Assembly: GCA_963728845.1 (NCBI GenBank)
Contig: CAVSLS010000055.1
Span: 124,001-188,000, forward strand
Direction: 5' to 3'
DNA from: Bog-473 sp963728845
GTDB lineage: Bacteria; Actinomycetota; Acidimicrobiia; Acidimicrobiales; RAAP-2
DNA length: 64,000 nt
Part shown: positions 8,961 through 18,518 of the stretch, piece by piece
Position numbering within the stretch: position 1 is the first letter of the stretch
Layout: every line of letters starts with the position of its first letter
The notes under the pieces: generated by a model
The model's database searches: none
Seen by the model: the letters and a program-made list of their open reading frames with translations, nothing else
Told to the model about the DNA's origin: nothing
Program-made: the position numbers and the translations under genes

Positions 8961-10331
8961 TCAGCCGAAGCCGGCTGTCGCCGGAGCGTTCGAGGAGGGA
9001 CCTTTGTCCGGGGCGGGGTTCTCCGACGGTCCCGACAACGGCGCCTTGATCTTCCCCGACGGGTAGGGACAGCGCGTCCGCGCCGGGACGCACACGGTCA
9101 CGCTGGTCGGGAAGTCGAACCCGCCCGCCACGGTCACCGGCGCGGAGGGTTGGCCGTTGGTGAACGTCACCCGCATCACCCGGCCCCCGTAGTCCGCCGG
9201 TCCACAGCCGGTGAGCGGGCCCGTGCACGCGATGTGGATGTCGACGAAATACAGCGTCCCGTCCGGGGCGAAGGCCATGCCGAAGGGGTTGTACTGGTCA
9301 GGGCTCTTGCCGAGGTTCGCCACCGTCGTCCCGGGCACGGAGCCCCGCCCGGGTTCGGGTTGGCCACTGGCACTCACCCAGACGATGGACGGATCACCGA
9401 TGTAGCTGCTGACCGCGTAGCAGCCGCACGTCGGGTCCTTGGCGATGCCGGCGGGAAAGGACACCTTGGCGAACGTCGACACCTGGACCTTGGCACGCGG
9501 GTACACCCCGCCGGGGCACTGGGACGCGCTGGTCGGGAGCGAGGAATGGGCGAAGCGGAGCACGCTGGAGGTGCCGACGTTGGGGACCAGCAGGTCGTCG
9601 TTGGCCGCCACCGCCATGGTCCCTGGTTGGGCCAACCCACCGGTGCCGTCGGTGTGATGCGGCCCCACTCCCCCCGCGTCGGGGCCGTACACGATGCAGT
9701 CGGTGGTGTAGTTGGGCGCGAACCACTCGACCAGCCGTCCGCTGCTGGGCGGCGGGAAGTCGCCCTGCGCCGTGGCGATGTCATTGCCGAAGATGTTGTG
9801 ATGGCGGTCGATCGCGCAGCCGGTGTAGGTCTGGTTGTTGTTGAACACCCCGTTGGCGGTGGGCGGTGAGTCGCTCCCGATGGACTCGCCGGGCAACTTG
9901 TACGGGCCCGGCACATAGAGGGTCTGGCCGCTGAACGATCCGTTGGGCTCGTCGAGCTCTTCACCGTCGGGGGGTTGCTTGTAGGGCTTCAGGCCACCGA
10001 GGTTGTGCTGGCTCGGGAGCGTGGGGTCGTAGCCGCCGACGAAGCGGCCGTCGGGCAGGACGCACACCTGCCCGTTGAGGTCCCAGGCCGGGAGGAGCTG
10101 GCCCTGCGTACCCGTGGGCATGGACAGGAAGTCGACTTCCTCGTTCTGGTCCCAGTAGACGAGGTACCCGGGCTGTCCCTTGACGCCTCCGGCGGGCGTG
10201 GGGACGCTGCTGCCCGGCGTGGACGGGGACGGTGCCCCCGACGGCGAGGTACCCGAGACGAAGGTGGTCATGAGGGCGCCGAGGCACAGCGCAGCCCCGA
10301 GCCGCGCGACACCTGCATTGACGTGCCTCAT
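8961..10331 (-). CDS. Secreted NHL/SMP-30-like beta-propeller protein
   Basis: This intact 456-residue protein has a signal peptide (MRHVNAGVARLGAALCLG, hydrophobic core to about residue 25) and a Pro/Ser/Thr linker. Propeller-like stretches follow, such as PDGRFVGGYDPTLP, GTMAVAANDDLLVPN, FPAGIAKDPTCGCYAVSS and NPFGMAFAPDGTLYFVDIH. The last phrase is the typical inner strand of NHL/SMP-30 folds. ATG 10331 is preferred to an in-frame ATG at 10367, which would place the operator inside the coding region. The operator at 10353 overlaps a TACTAT -10-like box, which suggests repression. Substrate unknown. Confidence 0.75.
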   Translation of the reverse strand: MRHVNAGVARLGAALCLGALMTTFVSGTSPSGAPSPSTPGSSVPTPAGGVKGQPGYLVYWDQNEEVDFLSMPTGTQGQLLPAWDLNGQVCVLPDGRFVGGYDPTLPSQHNLGGLKPYKQPPDGEELDEPNGSFSGQTLYVPGPYKLPGESIGSDSPPTANGVFNNNQTYTGCAIDRHHNIFGNDIATAQGDFPPPSSGRLVEWFAPNYTTDCIVYGPDAGGVGPHHTDGTGGLAQPGTMAVAANDDLLVPNVGTSSVLRFAHSSLPTSASQCPGGVYPRAKVQVSTFAKVSFPAGIAKDPTCGCYAVSSYIGDPSIVWVSASGQPEPGRGSVPGTTVANLGKSPDQYNPFGMAFAPDGTLYFVDIHIACTGPLTGCGPADYGGRVMRVTFTNGQPSAPVTVAGGFDFPTSVTVCVPARTRCPYPSGKIKAPLSGPSENPAPDKGPSSNAPATAGFG

Positions 10332-10352
10332 CGAATCCCCCGGTACCAAGCC

Positions 10353-10366
10353 TGACGCCGCCGTCA
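10353..10366. promoter_or_regulatory. Palindromic operator, site 5 (secreted propeller promoter)
   Basis: TGACGCCGCCGTCA has perfect TGACG/CGTCA arms. It matches the 14-bp core of the other four sites. It lies 22 bp upstream of the minus-strand start at 10331. Just upstream on that strand is TACTAT (10365-10370), a plausible -10 box that overlaps the palindrome by two bases. Confidence 0.55.
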
Positions 10367-10437
10367 TAGTACGCGCGCCCGCCGCCCACGTGCAGGACGC
10401 CGCCGCAGCCGTCCGGGGCCAGCGGCACCCGGAGCGC

Positions 10438-11670
10438 CTAGGTCAGCGGCTCCTTCCACCCGGGCGACCCGGTCCGGGCCCCGGCCGCGACCCGCAACCC
10501 GATGAAGTTGCGCTGGGCCTCCACCGTGCCCGCCCCGAAGCACAGGCCCCGGATGTCGCGGTAGGCCCGCTCGAGCGGGTACTCACGCGAGTAGCCGTAG
10601 CCGCCGTGGATCTGCATGGCCTCGTCACACACGAACTTGGCGGCCAGGTTCGCCGCCGTCTTGGCCAGCGCCGTCTCGAGCGGGGGCGGCGTGCCCCCCG
10701 GCCCGGCCAGCCGCACCGCCCGCGCCAGCAGCAGCCGTGCCCCCTCGAGCTGCACGGCCATGTCGGCCAGCTTCCACTGCAGGCCCTGGAGCTCGGCCAG
10801 CGGTCGGCCCCCGATGACCCGCTCGTTCATGTAGCGCACGGCGTGCTCGAGCGCCCCCTGGGCGGCACCGACGCACATCGACGCGTTGCCGCAGCGCTCG
10901 TGGTTGAGGTGTGACAGCAGCACCTTGAACGCGTCGGTGCTCGAGGGGTCCCCGGCGATCAGCACGTCGTCGGCCGCGATCTCCACACCGTCGAAGGCCA
11001 GCTCGGCCTCGGTGGCGGCGTGGATCCCCATCCCCTTGTGCCGCCCGGTCACCGACACGCCGTCCCGGTCGGTCGGCACGATCACCGCGCCGATGCCCTT
11101 GGCCCCCTCCCCGCCGGGCCAGCGGCACCAGACCAGCACGCCCTCGGCCACGTCGCCCAGCGTCGAGTAGTTCTTGTAGGCGTTGAGGCGCCAGCGCCCC
11201 GGCCCGTCCTCCACCAGCGACGCCCGCATGTTCTGGACCGCGGAGCCGGCATCGGGCTCGGTGATCCCGATGCTGATGAGCGCGTCGCCGTCCGCCACCG
11301 CGGGCAGCCAGCGCTCCTTCATCGCCTCCGGTCCGAGATGCTCGATGCCCCGCGGCGGCCCGTTGAAGTTCAGCTGGCAGCAGATGGCCGAGGACACATC
11401 GGCACGTGCGATCTCCTCCAAGACGATGGAGGCCTCGACGTCACCCAGGCCCATGCCGCCCCAGCGCTCCCCCACCGTGATGCGGAACAGGTCGGCCGCG
11501 GCCAGCGCCTTGCGCAACTCCGCCGGCACCACCCCCTCCTCGTCGGCCTGGTGCGCGCGGGGCGCCACTTCGCGGGTGGCCACGTCGCGGGCCAGCTGGC
11601 GCAGCGCCGCCTGGTCCTCGCTCTCGGCCAGCAGGTCGACGCCCGGCCCCGCTCCCTCCGATCCGCTCAT
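10438..11670 (-). CDS. Acyl-CoA dehydrogenase
   Basis: Intact acyl-CoA dehydrogenase of 410 residues. The flavin-site signature ISIGITEPDAGSAVQNM lies near residue 140, with substrate-loop residues around NHERCGNASMCVG. The C-terminal IHGGYGYSREYPLERAYRD carries the usual last signature, including the Glu-containing helix. It catalyses alpha,beta-dehydrogenation of an acyl-CoA with electrons going to ETF. The ATG overlaps the stop of the thiolase gene (ATGA at 11670), so it is the last gene of the HyuB/KAS-DUF35/thiolase unit. Chain or ring specificity cannot be read. Confidence 0.92.
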   Translation of the reverse strand: MSGSEGAGPGVDLLAESEDQAALRQLARDVATREVAPRAHQADEEGVVPAELRKALAAADLFRITVGERWGGMGLGDVEASIVLEEIARADVSSAICCQLNFNGPPRGIEHLGPEAMKERWLPAVADGDALISIGITEPDAGSAVQNMRASLVEDGPGRWRLNAYKNYSTLGDVAEGVLVWCRWPGGEGAKGIGAVIVPTDRDGVSVTGRHKGMGIHAATEAELAFDGVEIAADDVLIAGDPSSTDAFKVLLSHLNHERCGNASMCVGAAQGALEHAVRYMNERVIGGRPLAELQGLQWKLADMAVQLEGARLLLARAVRLAGPGGTPPPLETALAKTAANLAAKFVCDEAMQIHGGYGYSREYPLERAYRDIRGLCFGAGTVEAQRNFIGLRVAAGARTGSPGWKEPLT

Positions 11671-12868
11671 CAGCCGAGCTCGGTGCCGACGATGCCCACG
11701 AAGCTGACGCCCTCGCCCGGCGCTCCCCCCAGGTTGTGCGTGAGTCCCAACGTCCGGCCCGGCCCGACGGTGTTGATCTGGCGCTCCGGCGGCGCCTCGC
11801 CCCGCAGCTGGAGCCAGCACTCGAAGAGCATGCGCAGGCCCGAGGCCCCGATGGGGTGGCCGAAGCTCTTCAAGCCGCCGTCGGGGTTGACCGGCAGGTC
11901 CCCGTCGCGGTCGAAGGTGCCCTCGAGCACCTCCTTCCACGCCGTGCCGCGCTCGGCGAAGCCCAGGTCCTCCATCAGGACCAGCTCGGTGGGCGTGAAG
12001 CAGTCGTGCACCTCCGCCATGGCCAGCTGCGCGCGGGCTCGGTGATCCCGGCCTGCGCGTAGGCGTCGGCCGCGGAGCGCACGACCTCCTCGAAGGTGGT
12101 GTAGTCGTAGGCCGGGTCGATCGGCCCCGCCGCCGGTCCCGCCACGAAGGCGAGCGCTTTCACGTACAGCGGGTTCTCGCAGTACCGGTGGGCGTCGGAG
12201 GCCCTGCAGATGATGGCCGCCGCCGAGCCGTCGCTCACTCCGCTGCAGTCGAAGACGCCGAGGTCGCCCGCCACCAGTGGCGCCTTGGCGATGGTCTCCA
12301 TGGAGACTTCCTTTTGGAACTGCGCCCGCGGGTTGCGCGCCCCGTTCTGGTGGTTCTTGAAGGCGATGCGGCTCATGACCTCCTTCAACTGCTCGCGGTC
12401 GACGCCGTACTTGTGGGCGTACGACGGAGCCAGGAAGGAGAAGGCGGCCGGTGACGACAGACCCGGGTCGGTGCCGTCGCCCACGGCCCGGATCCCGGTC
12501 AGTCCGGAGTAGCCGGTGTCCTTGAGCTTCTCGACCCCGATGGCCATCGCGGTGTCGTAGGCACCCGACGCCACCGCGTAGCAGGCGTTGCGGAAGGCCT
12601 CGGATCCCGTTGCGCAGTAATTCTCCACCCGGGTCACCGGCTTGTAGTCCAGCTTGAGCGGCCGTGACAGGGTGACGCCGCAGACGCCCGAGGTCATGGT
12701 GCCGAGCCAGAACGCGTCGATGTCGTGGAGCGGTATCCCGGCCGAGGCCGCCGCGTCCGTTGCGGCGTCGGTCAGCAGGTCGTCGACGCCCTTGTCCCAC
12801 AGCTCGCCGAAGCGCGTGCAGCCCATGCCGATGATGGCCACCTGGTCGCGGATCCCGCTGCTTCCCAT
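11670..12868 (-). CDS. SCP-x/lipid-transfer type thiolase (one frame break)
   Basis: Thiolase of the SCP-2/lipid-transfer branch, close to 400 residues. Motifs are VAIIGMGCTRFGELWDK at the start, the nucleophile in YCATGSEAF, HDCFTPTEL, and GGLKSFGHPIGASG near the end. The frame breaks near 12036: ITEP-ARS in one frame should be ITEP-RAQLAMAEVHD, which one extra C in a CCC run restores. Such thiolases act with a DUF35 partner in sterol side-chain or aromatic acyl-CoA cleavage. The partner is the fusion 2 nt upstream. Stop overlaps the dehydrogenase start. Confidence 0.85.
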
Positions 12869-12870
12869 GG

Positions 12871-14340
12871 CTACTCTCCTCGCTCCGCTGGTCGGGCCGT
12901 GCCGGCCGGACGGGCCTTCCAGAAGTAATTGTGCACGCCCTGCGCCGTCCAGACGCGGCGGAAGGTCATGGTGACGCGGTCGCCGATGGCCAGCTCCGAC
13001 GCCACGACGTCGGTGATCTCGCAGCGATAGCGGCCGCCGTCGTCGAAGTCGACGATGACGCCCACCACGGGCGGCGAGAGGCTGAAGGCCAGGTGGTCGA
13101 TGGTGAAGGTGGCCACCGTCCCCGGCACGTCGGCGAGGCGCTCGGCCTGCATCTGGTCGATGGCGTGGCAGGACAGGCAGGCCCGCGTGGGGGGCATGTG
13201 GCGGAAGCCGCACACGAGGCACCGGCTCCCCACGAAGGCGTACTTCCACTCCTCGGAACGGTGCACCGTCGGTGCACCCGGTCGCTCCGGATCGGGCCGG
13301 CGCGGCGGCTCCCTGCGCAGCTGACCCCGCCAGGTCAGGAACGTCGCGTACGAGAGGTCGTCGCGCCCCGCGGCTACTTGCTCGCCCACCGAGGGCACAC
13401 CGGCCTCGACCCGCGCCCGCTGTGCGGCGTCCAGCGCGCCGGTGGTGCGCAAGACCAGTGCGTCGGCGCCGTCCGCCAGTGACAGCACGACGATGACCTG
13501 CCCCGGCCGGGCCCGCTCGAGGACGTCACACAGGGCGACGGCCGCATGGGCTGCGCCGAGGTTGCCCACCACCCCGGTCAGTTCCGGGGCGAGCACCCCG
13601 TCGCGTACCCCGAGGCTCGCCGCGGCGGACCGCACCGCCCGTACGTGCAGGCCCGTGACGACGGCGTGGTCGACGTCGCCTTCCGCCAGCCCGGCGTCCT
13701 TCAGCGCCGCCGCGAAGGCCTCCCGGGCCAGGGGCACGTAGAGCTCCTCGCCGAAACGTTCCTCCCAGACGTGCGAGTCCGCCTCGCCGGGCACGCGCCA
13801 GCGGTCGAGGAACTCGTCGCTCGCCGCGCCGCGGCCGACCAGCTCGGCGACGCCCCCTTCCGGCGCGCACACGAAGGCCGCCGCTCCGTCCCCGCTGTCA
13901 CGCTCCTCGGCCGAGCCGGCCAGACCGGTGCGCAGGTCGGAGAGGACTGCCAGCGTGGTGCGGCCGCGACCACCGCCGCTCCCGGCGGCTCCCAGACCCT
14001 GCAACAGCGTCCCGACGGCCGAGCGCGACGATCCCGCGAAGTCGTACGCGCCGCAGGCTCGCGCCAGACCGAGCGCCGCGTGCACCGTCGTCGCGCTCGT
14101 CTTGTCGAGGTAGCCGGGGTCCGGCGTGGAGAGGAGCAGGTCCTGCACCGACCCAGCGCCGGGGCCGACCGCCAGAGCCCGCCGCCCCGCCTCCACCGCC
14201 AACGTGGTGGTGTCCTCGTCGTGGGAGGCCACCGTTCGGGTCCCCTTCCCGCCGCCGCTCCCCAGCACAGCGGCGATGGCCGTTCGCCGGAGGCGCCAGA
14301 AGGGCAGGTACGTGCCCCATGCCGCGATCCCGCTGCTCAT
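12871..14340 (-). CDS. KAS III/HMG-CoA-synthase-like protein fused to a DUF35 zinc-ribbon/OB-fold domain
   Basis: Intact protein of 489 residues. Residues 1 to about 330 look like a thiolase-fold condensing enzyme (GIAAWGTYLPFWRL at the start, GVVGNLGAAHAAVALCDVLE, VVLSLADGADALVL). Where most members carry a nucleophilic Cys, this one reads YDFAGSSRSAVGTLL, so the Cys is apparently Ser or absent. Residues about 370-480 form a DUF35 module with CLVCGFRHMPPTRACLSC (four zinc ligands) and an OB-fold. A scaffold or aldolase/thiolase-partner role is possible. It stands 2 nt upstream of the thiolase gene. Confidence 0.8.
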   Translation of the reverse strand: MSSGIAAWGTYLPFWRLRRTAIAAVLGSGGGKGTRTVASHDEDTTTLAVEAGRRALAVGPGAGSVQDLLLSTPDPGYLDKTSATTVHAALGLARACGAYDFAGSSRSAVGTLLQGLGAAGSGGGRGRTTLAVLSDLRTGLAGSAEERDSGDGAAAFVCAPEGGVAELVGRGAASDEFLDRWRVPGEADSHVWEERFGEELYVPLAREAFAAALKDAGLAEGDVDHAVVTGLHVRAVRSAAASLGVRDGVLAPELTGVVGNLGAAHAAVALCDVLERARPGQVIVVLSLADGADALVLRTTGALDAAQRARVEAGVPSVGEQVAAGRDDLSYATFLTWRGQLRREPPRRPDPERPGAPTVHRSEEWKYAFVGSRCLVCGFRHMPPTRACLSCHAIDQMQAERLADVPGTVATFTIDHLAFSLSPPVVGVIVDFDDGGRYRCEITDVVASELAIGDRVTMTFRRVWTAQGVHNYFWKARPAGTARPAERGE

Positions 14341-14389
14341 GGACCGATCATGACAGATGTGCCCGGGACCTCGACCCGGGTCGACGCGT

Positions 14390-16222
14390 TCAAACCGCGG
14401 ACGCCGGCCGCTCGGCCCGCATCTCGGCCCGCATCTCGGCCCGCCGGGCCTCCGTCGCCGCCACGTCCACCTCCAGGGTCAGCTCCTCCAGCGAGCCGGT
14501 GAGCACGACGCCGTAGTCGCGCCGGGCGCCCTCCACGCTCACGTACTCGTCCAGCACGTCGTCCAAGACCGCAGCGGCGGGGCGCTCCAACGGGTCGCCC
14601 CAGCCGCCGCCGCCCCCGTAGTCGAAGTTGATCCGGTCGCCCGCCTCCATCGGCACCCAGTCGGCCGTGTGCTGCACCAGCAGCTCGCGATCCGAGCCGT
14701 AGCGCAGCCGCAACTGGTTCGGCGCGCCCGGGCGGCCGCCGGCGATGCCCGGCATCGGGTACTTCATGCCCACCACGTAGGTGTAGACGTGCGAAGGGAC
14801 GCGCACTTCCTTGATGTAGTGAGACCCGCAGCCGCCGCGCCACTGCCCAGCACCGCCCGAGTCGGTGCGGTAGTCACGGCTCCACTGAATGTGCGGGTAC
14901 AGCGACTCGTTGATTTCCGCCGTCGCCTTCCACAGGTTGCCGAACGAAGCCGAGACGGCACCCCAGGCGTCCATTCCCTTGGCGGCGTTGCACCAGCCGG
15001 CGTACACCTCGGCCGACCCGTCGACGAACATCTGGCCGCTGCGGGGGTCGACGCCGCGGATCGTGGTCGGGATCCCCGTCTTGTAGGTCTGGGGCACCGC
15101 ACGCTCGGGCAGCACGCCGGACATCGCCACCGCGATCACCTCGCCGACGTCGGCGCCCGGGTGGTGCGTCCCGCCGGAGACCGGCTTGCCCGGCTGGGGG
15201 TTCATCACGCACCCCAGGGGCACGATCAGCTCGATGGAGTTGAAGAACCCCTCGTTCTTCGGGATCTCGGGGTCCATCATGGCGGCGATCTGCGCCACCG
15301 TGTAGCCGCGGGTGTTGCCGTAGGTCGACCAGGACTGGAGCTCCTGGCGCTCGTCGCTCCCCGTGTAGTCGATGGTCAGCTTCGGCCCGTCCACGGTGAT
15401 CGTGACGTGCAGATGGATGTCGGGGTTCCCCAGCGGGTCGTGGTCCACGTAGGCGTCTCCCTCGTAGACGCCGTCCGGCCACGCCGAGACCTCCTCGGCG
15501 AAGCGCTTCGCCGCGTAGTCGATCATGTGGTCGACCGCGGACTCAATCATGTCGACGCCGTATCGCTCGACGAGGCCGACAAGGTTGTCCGCCGCCTGCT
15601 TGGCCGCCCCGATCTGGGCCCGGATGTCGCCGAGATACCCGTCCAGCCGGTTGTTCACCTGCAGGGCGTAGAGCACGTCTCGGCGCTCGACCCCGCGGTC
15701 GAGGACCTTGATCACCGGCCAGCGCACGCCCTCGCCCCAGATGTCCGTGGCCGTCACGTTGTACCCGCCGGGCACGGCGCCGCCGGTGTCACCGTGGTGG
15801 CACTGGATCGACGCGATCAATACCAGGTGCCCGTCCACGACGACCGGCGCAAACACGTTGTAGTCGGGTAGGTGCCCGCCGCCGTGGTACGGGTCATTGG
15901 CCACGAACACGTCGCCCTGGCGGAACTCGTCCACGCCGAGGAAGTCGAGGGCGAAGCGAACGGGCAACGTCGAGGTGAGCATGAACTGCGGGATGCCGAC
16001 GCTCAGCGCGGCGAGCCGACCCTTGCCGTCGAGGATGGTGGCGTTGCGCTCGTTGGACTGGTTCAGGATCGGCGTGGTGGCGGTCCGCGAGACGTACATG
16101 GCCATCTCGAAGCAGACCGTCTCCATCGTCCCTCGGATGACCTCGGCGGTCACCGGGTCGACGGCACCGTCCAGCATGAGGCGGCCCCTCGGTCCTGCCA
16201 GTGCCTGCAGATCGACGTTCAT
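14390..16222 (-). CDS. Hydantoinase B/oxoprolinase family protein (HyuB-like)
   Basis: Intact, 610 residues, with family marks DPVTAEVIRGTMETVC near the start, VANDPYHGGGHLPDY near 108, HHGDTGGAVPGGYN, PVSGGTHHPGADVGEV and the glycine run FDYGGGGGWGDPLERP near the end. HyuB proteins normally pair with HyuA as an ATP-dependent amidohydrolase or a ketone carboxylase. No HyuA lies in this window, which is odd. The C-terminus repeats RAEM. The start at 16222 lies 107 bp from operator site 2. It leads the four-gene minus-strand unit that ends with the acyl-CoA dehydrogenase at 10438. Confidence 0.85.
   Translation of the reverse strand: MNVDLQALAGPRGRLMLDGAVDPVTAEVIRGTMETVCFEMAMYVSRTATTPILNQSNERNATILDGKGRLAALSVGIPQFMLTSTLPVRFALDFLGVDEFRQGDVFVANDPYHGGGHLPDYNVFAPVVVDGHLVLIASIQCHHGDTGGAVPGGYNVTATDIWGEGVRWPVIKVLDRGVERRDVLYALQVNNRLDGYLGDIRAQIGAAKQAADNLVGLVERYGVDMIESAVDHMIDYAAKRFAEEVSAWPDGVYEGDAYVDHDPLGNPDIHLHVTITVDGPKLTIDYTGSDERQELQSWSTYGNTRGYTVAQIAAMMDPEIPKNEGFFNSIELIVPLGCVMNPQPGKPVSGGTHHPGADVGEVIAVAMSGVLPERAVPQTYKTGIPTTIRGVDPRSGQMFVDGSAEVYAGWCNAAKGMDAWGAVSASFGNLWKATAEINESLYPHIQWSRDYRTDSGGAGQWRGGCGSHYIKEVRVPSHVYTYVVGMKYPMPGIAGGRPGAPNQLRLRYGSDRELLVQHTADWVPMEAGDRINFDYGGGGGWGDPLERPAAAVLDDVLDEYVSVEGARRDYGVVLTGSLEELTLEVDVAATEARRAEMRAEMRAERPASAV
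14402..14445. repeat. Tandem 12-bp repeat in the 3' end of the HyuB-like gene
   Basis: The unit CATCTCGGCCCG is repeated head to tail around 14419-14442 and encodes the minus-strand peptide RAEM-RAEM. Copies are few and partly degenerate. It looks like slippage in a disordered tail. Confidence 0.5.
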
Positions 16223-16328
16223 GGCCCCTCCCTCGGACCTCGCCCGGCGGCGGGTCCAGCGGCGCGTTGGGTGTCATCTCGAATGCCCGCCACCGGCCGC
16301 GGCCAGGGCATTCCGGGCGACCGATTGC

Positions 16329-16342
16329 TGACAGCCGTGTCA
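16329..16342. promoter_or_regulatory. Palindromic operator, site 2 (HyuB-thiolase-dehydrogenase unit)
   Basis: TGACAGCCGTGTCA has perfect TGACA/TGTCA arms. It lies 107 bp upstream of the HyuB-like start at 16222, the first gene of a four-gene minus-strand unit. The core length and arms match sites 1, 3, 4 and 5. Confidence 0.6.
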
Positions 16343-16454
16343 CCTTTCACTGTACACGGCCCCTACCGGGGCGCCCCGTCCCGGGGCGCGCCGCCCCGCG
16401 CCGATCCCGAGCCGTCCTGGCGGCCCACACCGCCCGGCGCCGAACCCCCGGGAC

Positions 16455-18436
16455 CTAGCCGGCGATCCCCACGATGGGCTTGTTGAGCACGATGGAGCCC
16501 GTCGAGCCCAAGAAGGGCGGTCCGCCGCTCGTCGGGTAGGTGAAGACCCCGCCGTCCGAGCCGCTCAGGTAGTAGCCGCCCGGCCACCGTTGTCATCCCC
16601 ACGATGGGCTTGTTGAGCACGAGCGAGCCCGTCGACCCGAAGAACGGCGGACCGCCGGTCGTCGGGAACGTGAAGATGCCCCCGTCGCTCGCCACGAGGT
16701 AGTACCCGCCGACCGACGGGCGCGGCCATGCCGACCACGGGCTTGTTGAGTACGAGCGAACCGGTCGAGCCGTAGAACTGGGCGTCGCCGTAGCTGAAGA
16801 TGCCTCCGTCGGAGGCCACCAGCCAGTAACCCTTTCCGTCGGGTGTCGCCGCCATGCCCACGATCGGCTTGTTGAGCTTGATGAGCCCAGTCGATCCGTA
16901 GAACTGGGCGTCGCCGTAGCTGAAGATCCCGCCGTCGGTGGCGACGAGCCAGTAGCCCGCCCCGTCCGCGGTGATCGCCATGCCGACGATCGGGGGCGTT
17001 GAGGTGGATGATCCCGTGGAGCCGTAGAACTGGGCCGAGCCGTAGTTGAAGATGCCTCCGTCGGAGGCCACGATGTCGTAGCCGTCGCCGCCGGGCATGA
17101 CCGCCATGCCCACGATCGGCTTGTTGAGCATGAGGGAGCCCGGTCGACCCGAGGAAGGGCGCGCCCGCCCCGTAGGCGAACATGCCGCCGTCGGTGGCCA
17201 CGAAGCGGTAGCCCGAACGCGCGATCGGAGCGGAGATGGCGAAGCTGGACAACGTCGTCGGGCTCGTCTTGTAATTGCCCACGGCGACGCAGGCCCAGTC
17301 GGTGACGCACGACTCGCCCGCCAGCGTGGTTTGCCAGCGTGCCCTGGTTCGGCGTGCCGCTCACGATCGACCACGACGTGCCGTTCCAGCTGAGGGCCGA
17401 GGTCGCGGGCGAGACCCCCGAGGCGGCGCCGCCGAGCCGACCGCGCTGCACGTGGTCTGGCTGAAGCAGTCGACGGCCATGAGGCCTTGGTTCAGGGTCG
17501 GCGAGGTGTCGGGGACGTTCGGGATGATGCCCACATCGAGCCGTTCCAGGTCTCGATCAGGTTCTGGTTGTGGGTGGCGTTGATCTGGCCCGCGGCCTGA
17601 CAGAACGAGGCACCGGCGCACGAGACGGAGGCCAGGAAGCTGCCGGTCACGCCGGCACCGCTGGGAGACGGCGACGGTGACGAGCGACCACGACGATCCG
17701 TTCCACTTCTCGCTGAACGGCGTGGCCGTCGCAGTCCCGTCGTTGGTGGTCCCGACGGCGATGCACGAGGTCGTCGTCACGCAGTCCATGCCCGTCGCTT
17801 CGATCAGTGGAGGGCTGCCCGATGCGGTCGGGGTCGCCGCAGGTACCGAGCGACAACGCCTTCCCGTTCCACTGGTTGCCGAACACCTCCGGGGTGCTGA
17901 CGTTGTATCCCGTTCCCAGCGTCTCGCACACCGTCGTCGAGACGCAGGAGACCGACTAGAGCGCCGCCCCTCCCGTGACGTCGGACGGGATCACCGGGGT
18001 GGCCAGCGTCCACGACCGTCCCGTTCCAGGTCTCGGCCACCGCTCCCAGGCCGGACGAGCCCACCGCCATGCAGAACGACGGACCGACGCAGGACACGGA
18101 CACGAGGTTGTCGCCAACCGTGGCGGGGACGTTGACGCTCGGTACGACGGCCCACGACGAGCCGTTCCACTGCTCGACGAGGGTTCCCGCCTCCCGCTCC
18201 GCCGTTCTGCTGTCCGACCGCCATGCAGAAGGACGCCGTCGCGCAGGAGACGTCGTTCAGAAGGTTCGACCCTGATGCCGACGCCGCGTTGGCATTGGTC
18301 CAGTCGAGGCGCTCACCGTCGGGGGCGACGTGAGGGGCGTGGTCCCGCCCGATGCGACGGGTCCCGTCACGAGTCCCAGCCCGACAACGACGGCACTGGC
18401 ACCAACTGCGGTCAGCGTTCGGATCATGCGACGCAT
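16455..18436 (-). pseudogene. Large secreted repeat protein with C-terminal GYWLVASDGGIF repeats, split by many frame breaks
   Basis: A perfect AGGAGG (18442-18447) sits 5 nt before ATG 18436. A signal peptide follows (MRRMIRTLTAVGASAVVVGLG). The N-terminal half has repeats of the type SCVGPSFCMAVGSSG-ETWNG (paired cysteines about ten residues apart, then W-N-G). The C-terminal part has six units of about 42 residues, for example GYWLVATDGGIFSYGDAQFY then GSTG-LNKPIVGMA. The last unit ends the protein at 16455. The pieces alternate among all three frames with at least six breaks. Likely an exported beta-propeller surface protein; function unknown. Confidence 0.65.
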
Positions 18437-18518
18437 CCCAGCCTCCTAGCATCCACTCTCATATCCCGTCCGGCCGGACAGCGTAGGACCATGGGCCGGC
18501 GCCGTCGAACGCCTCGCC

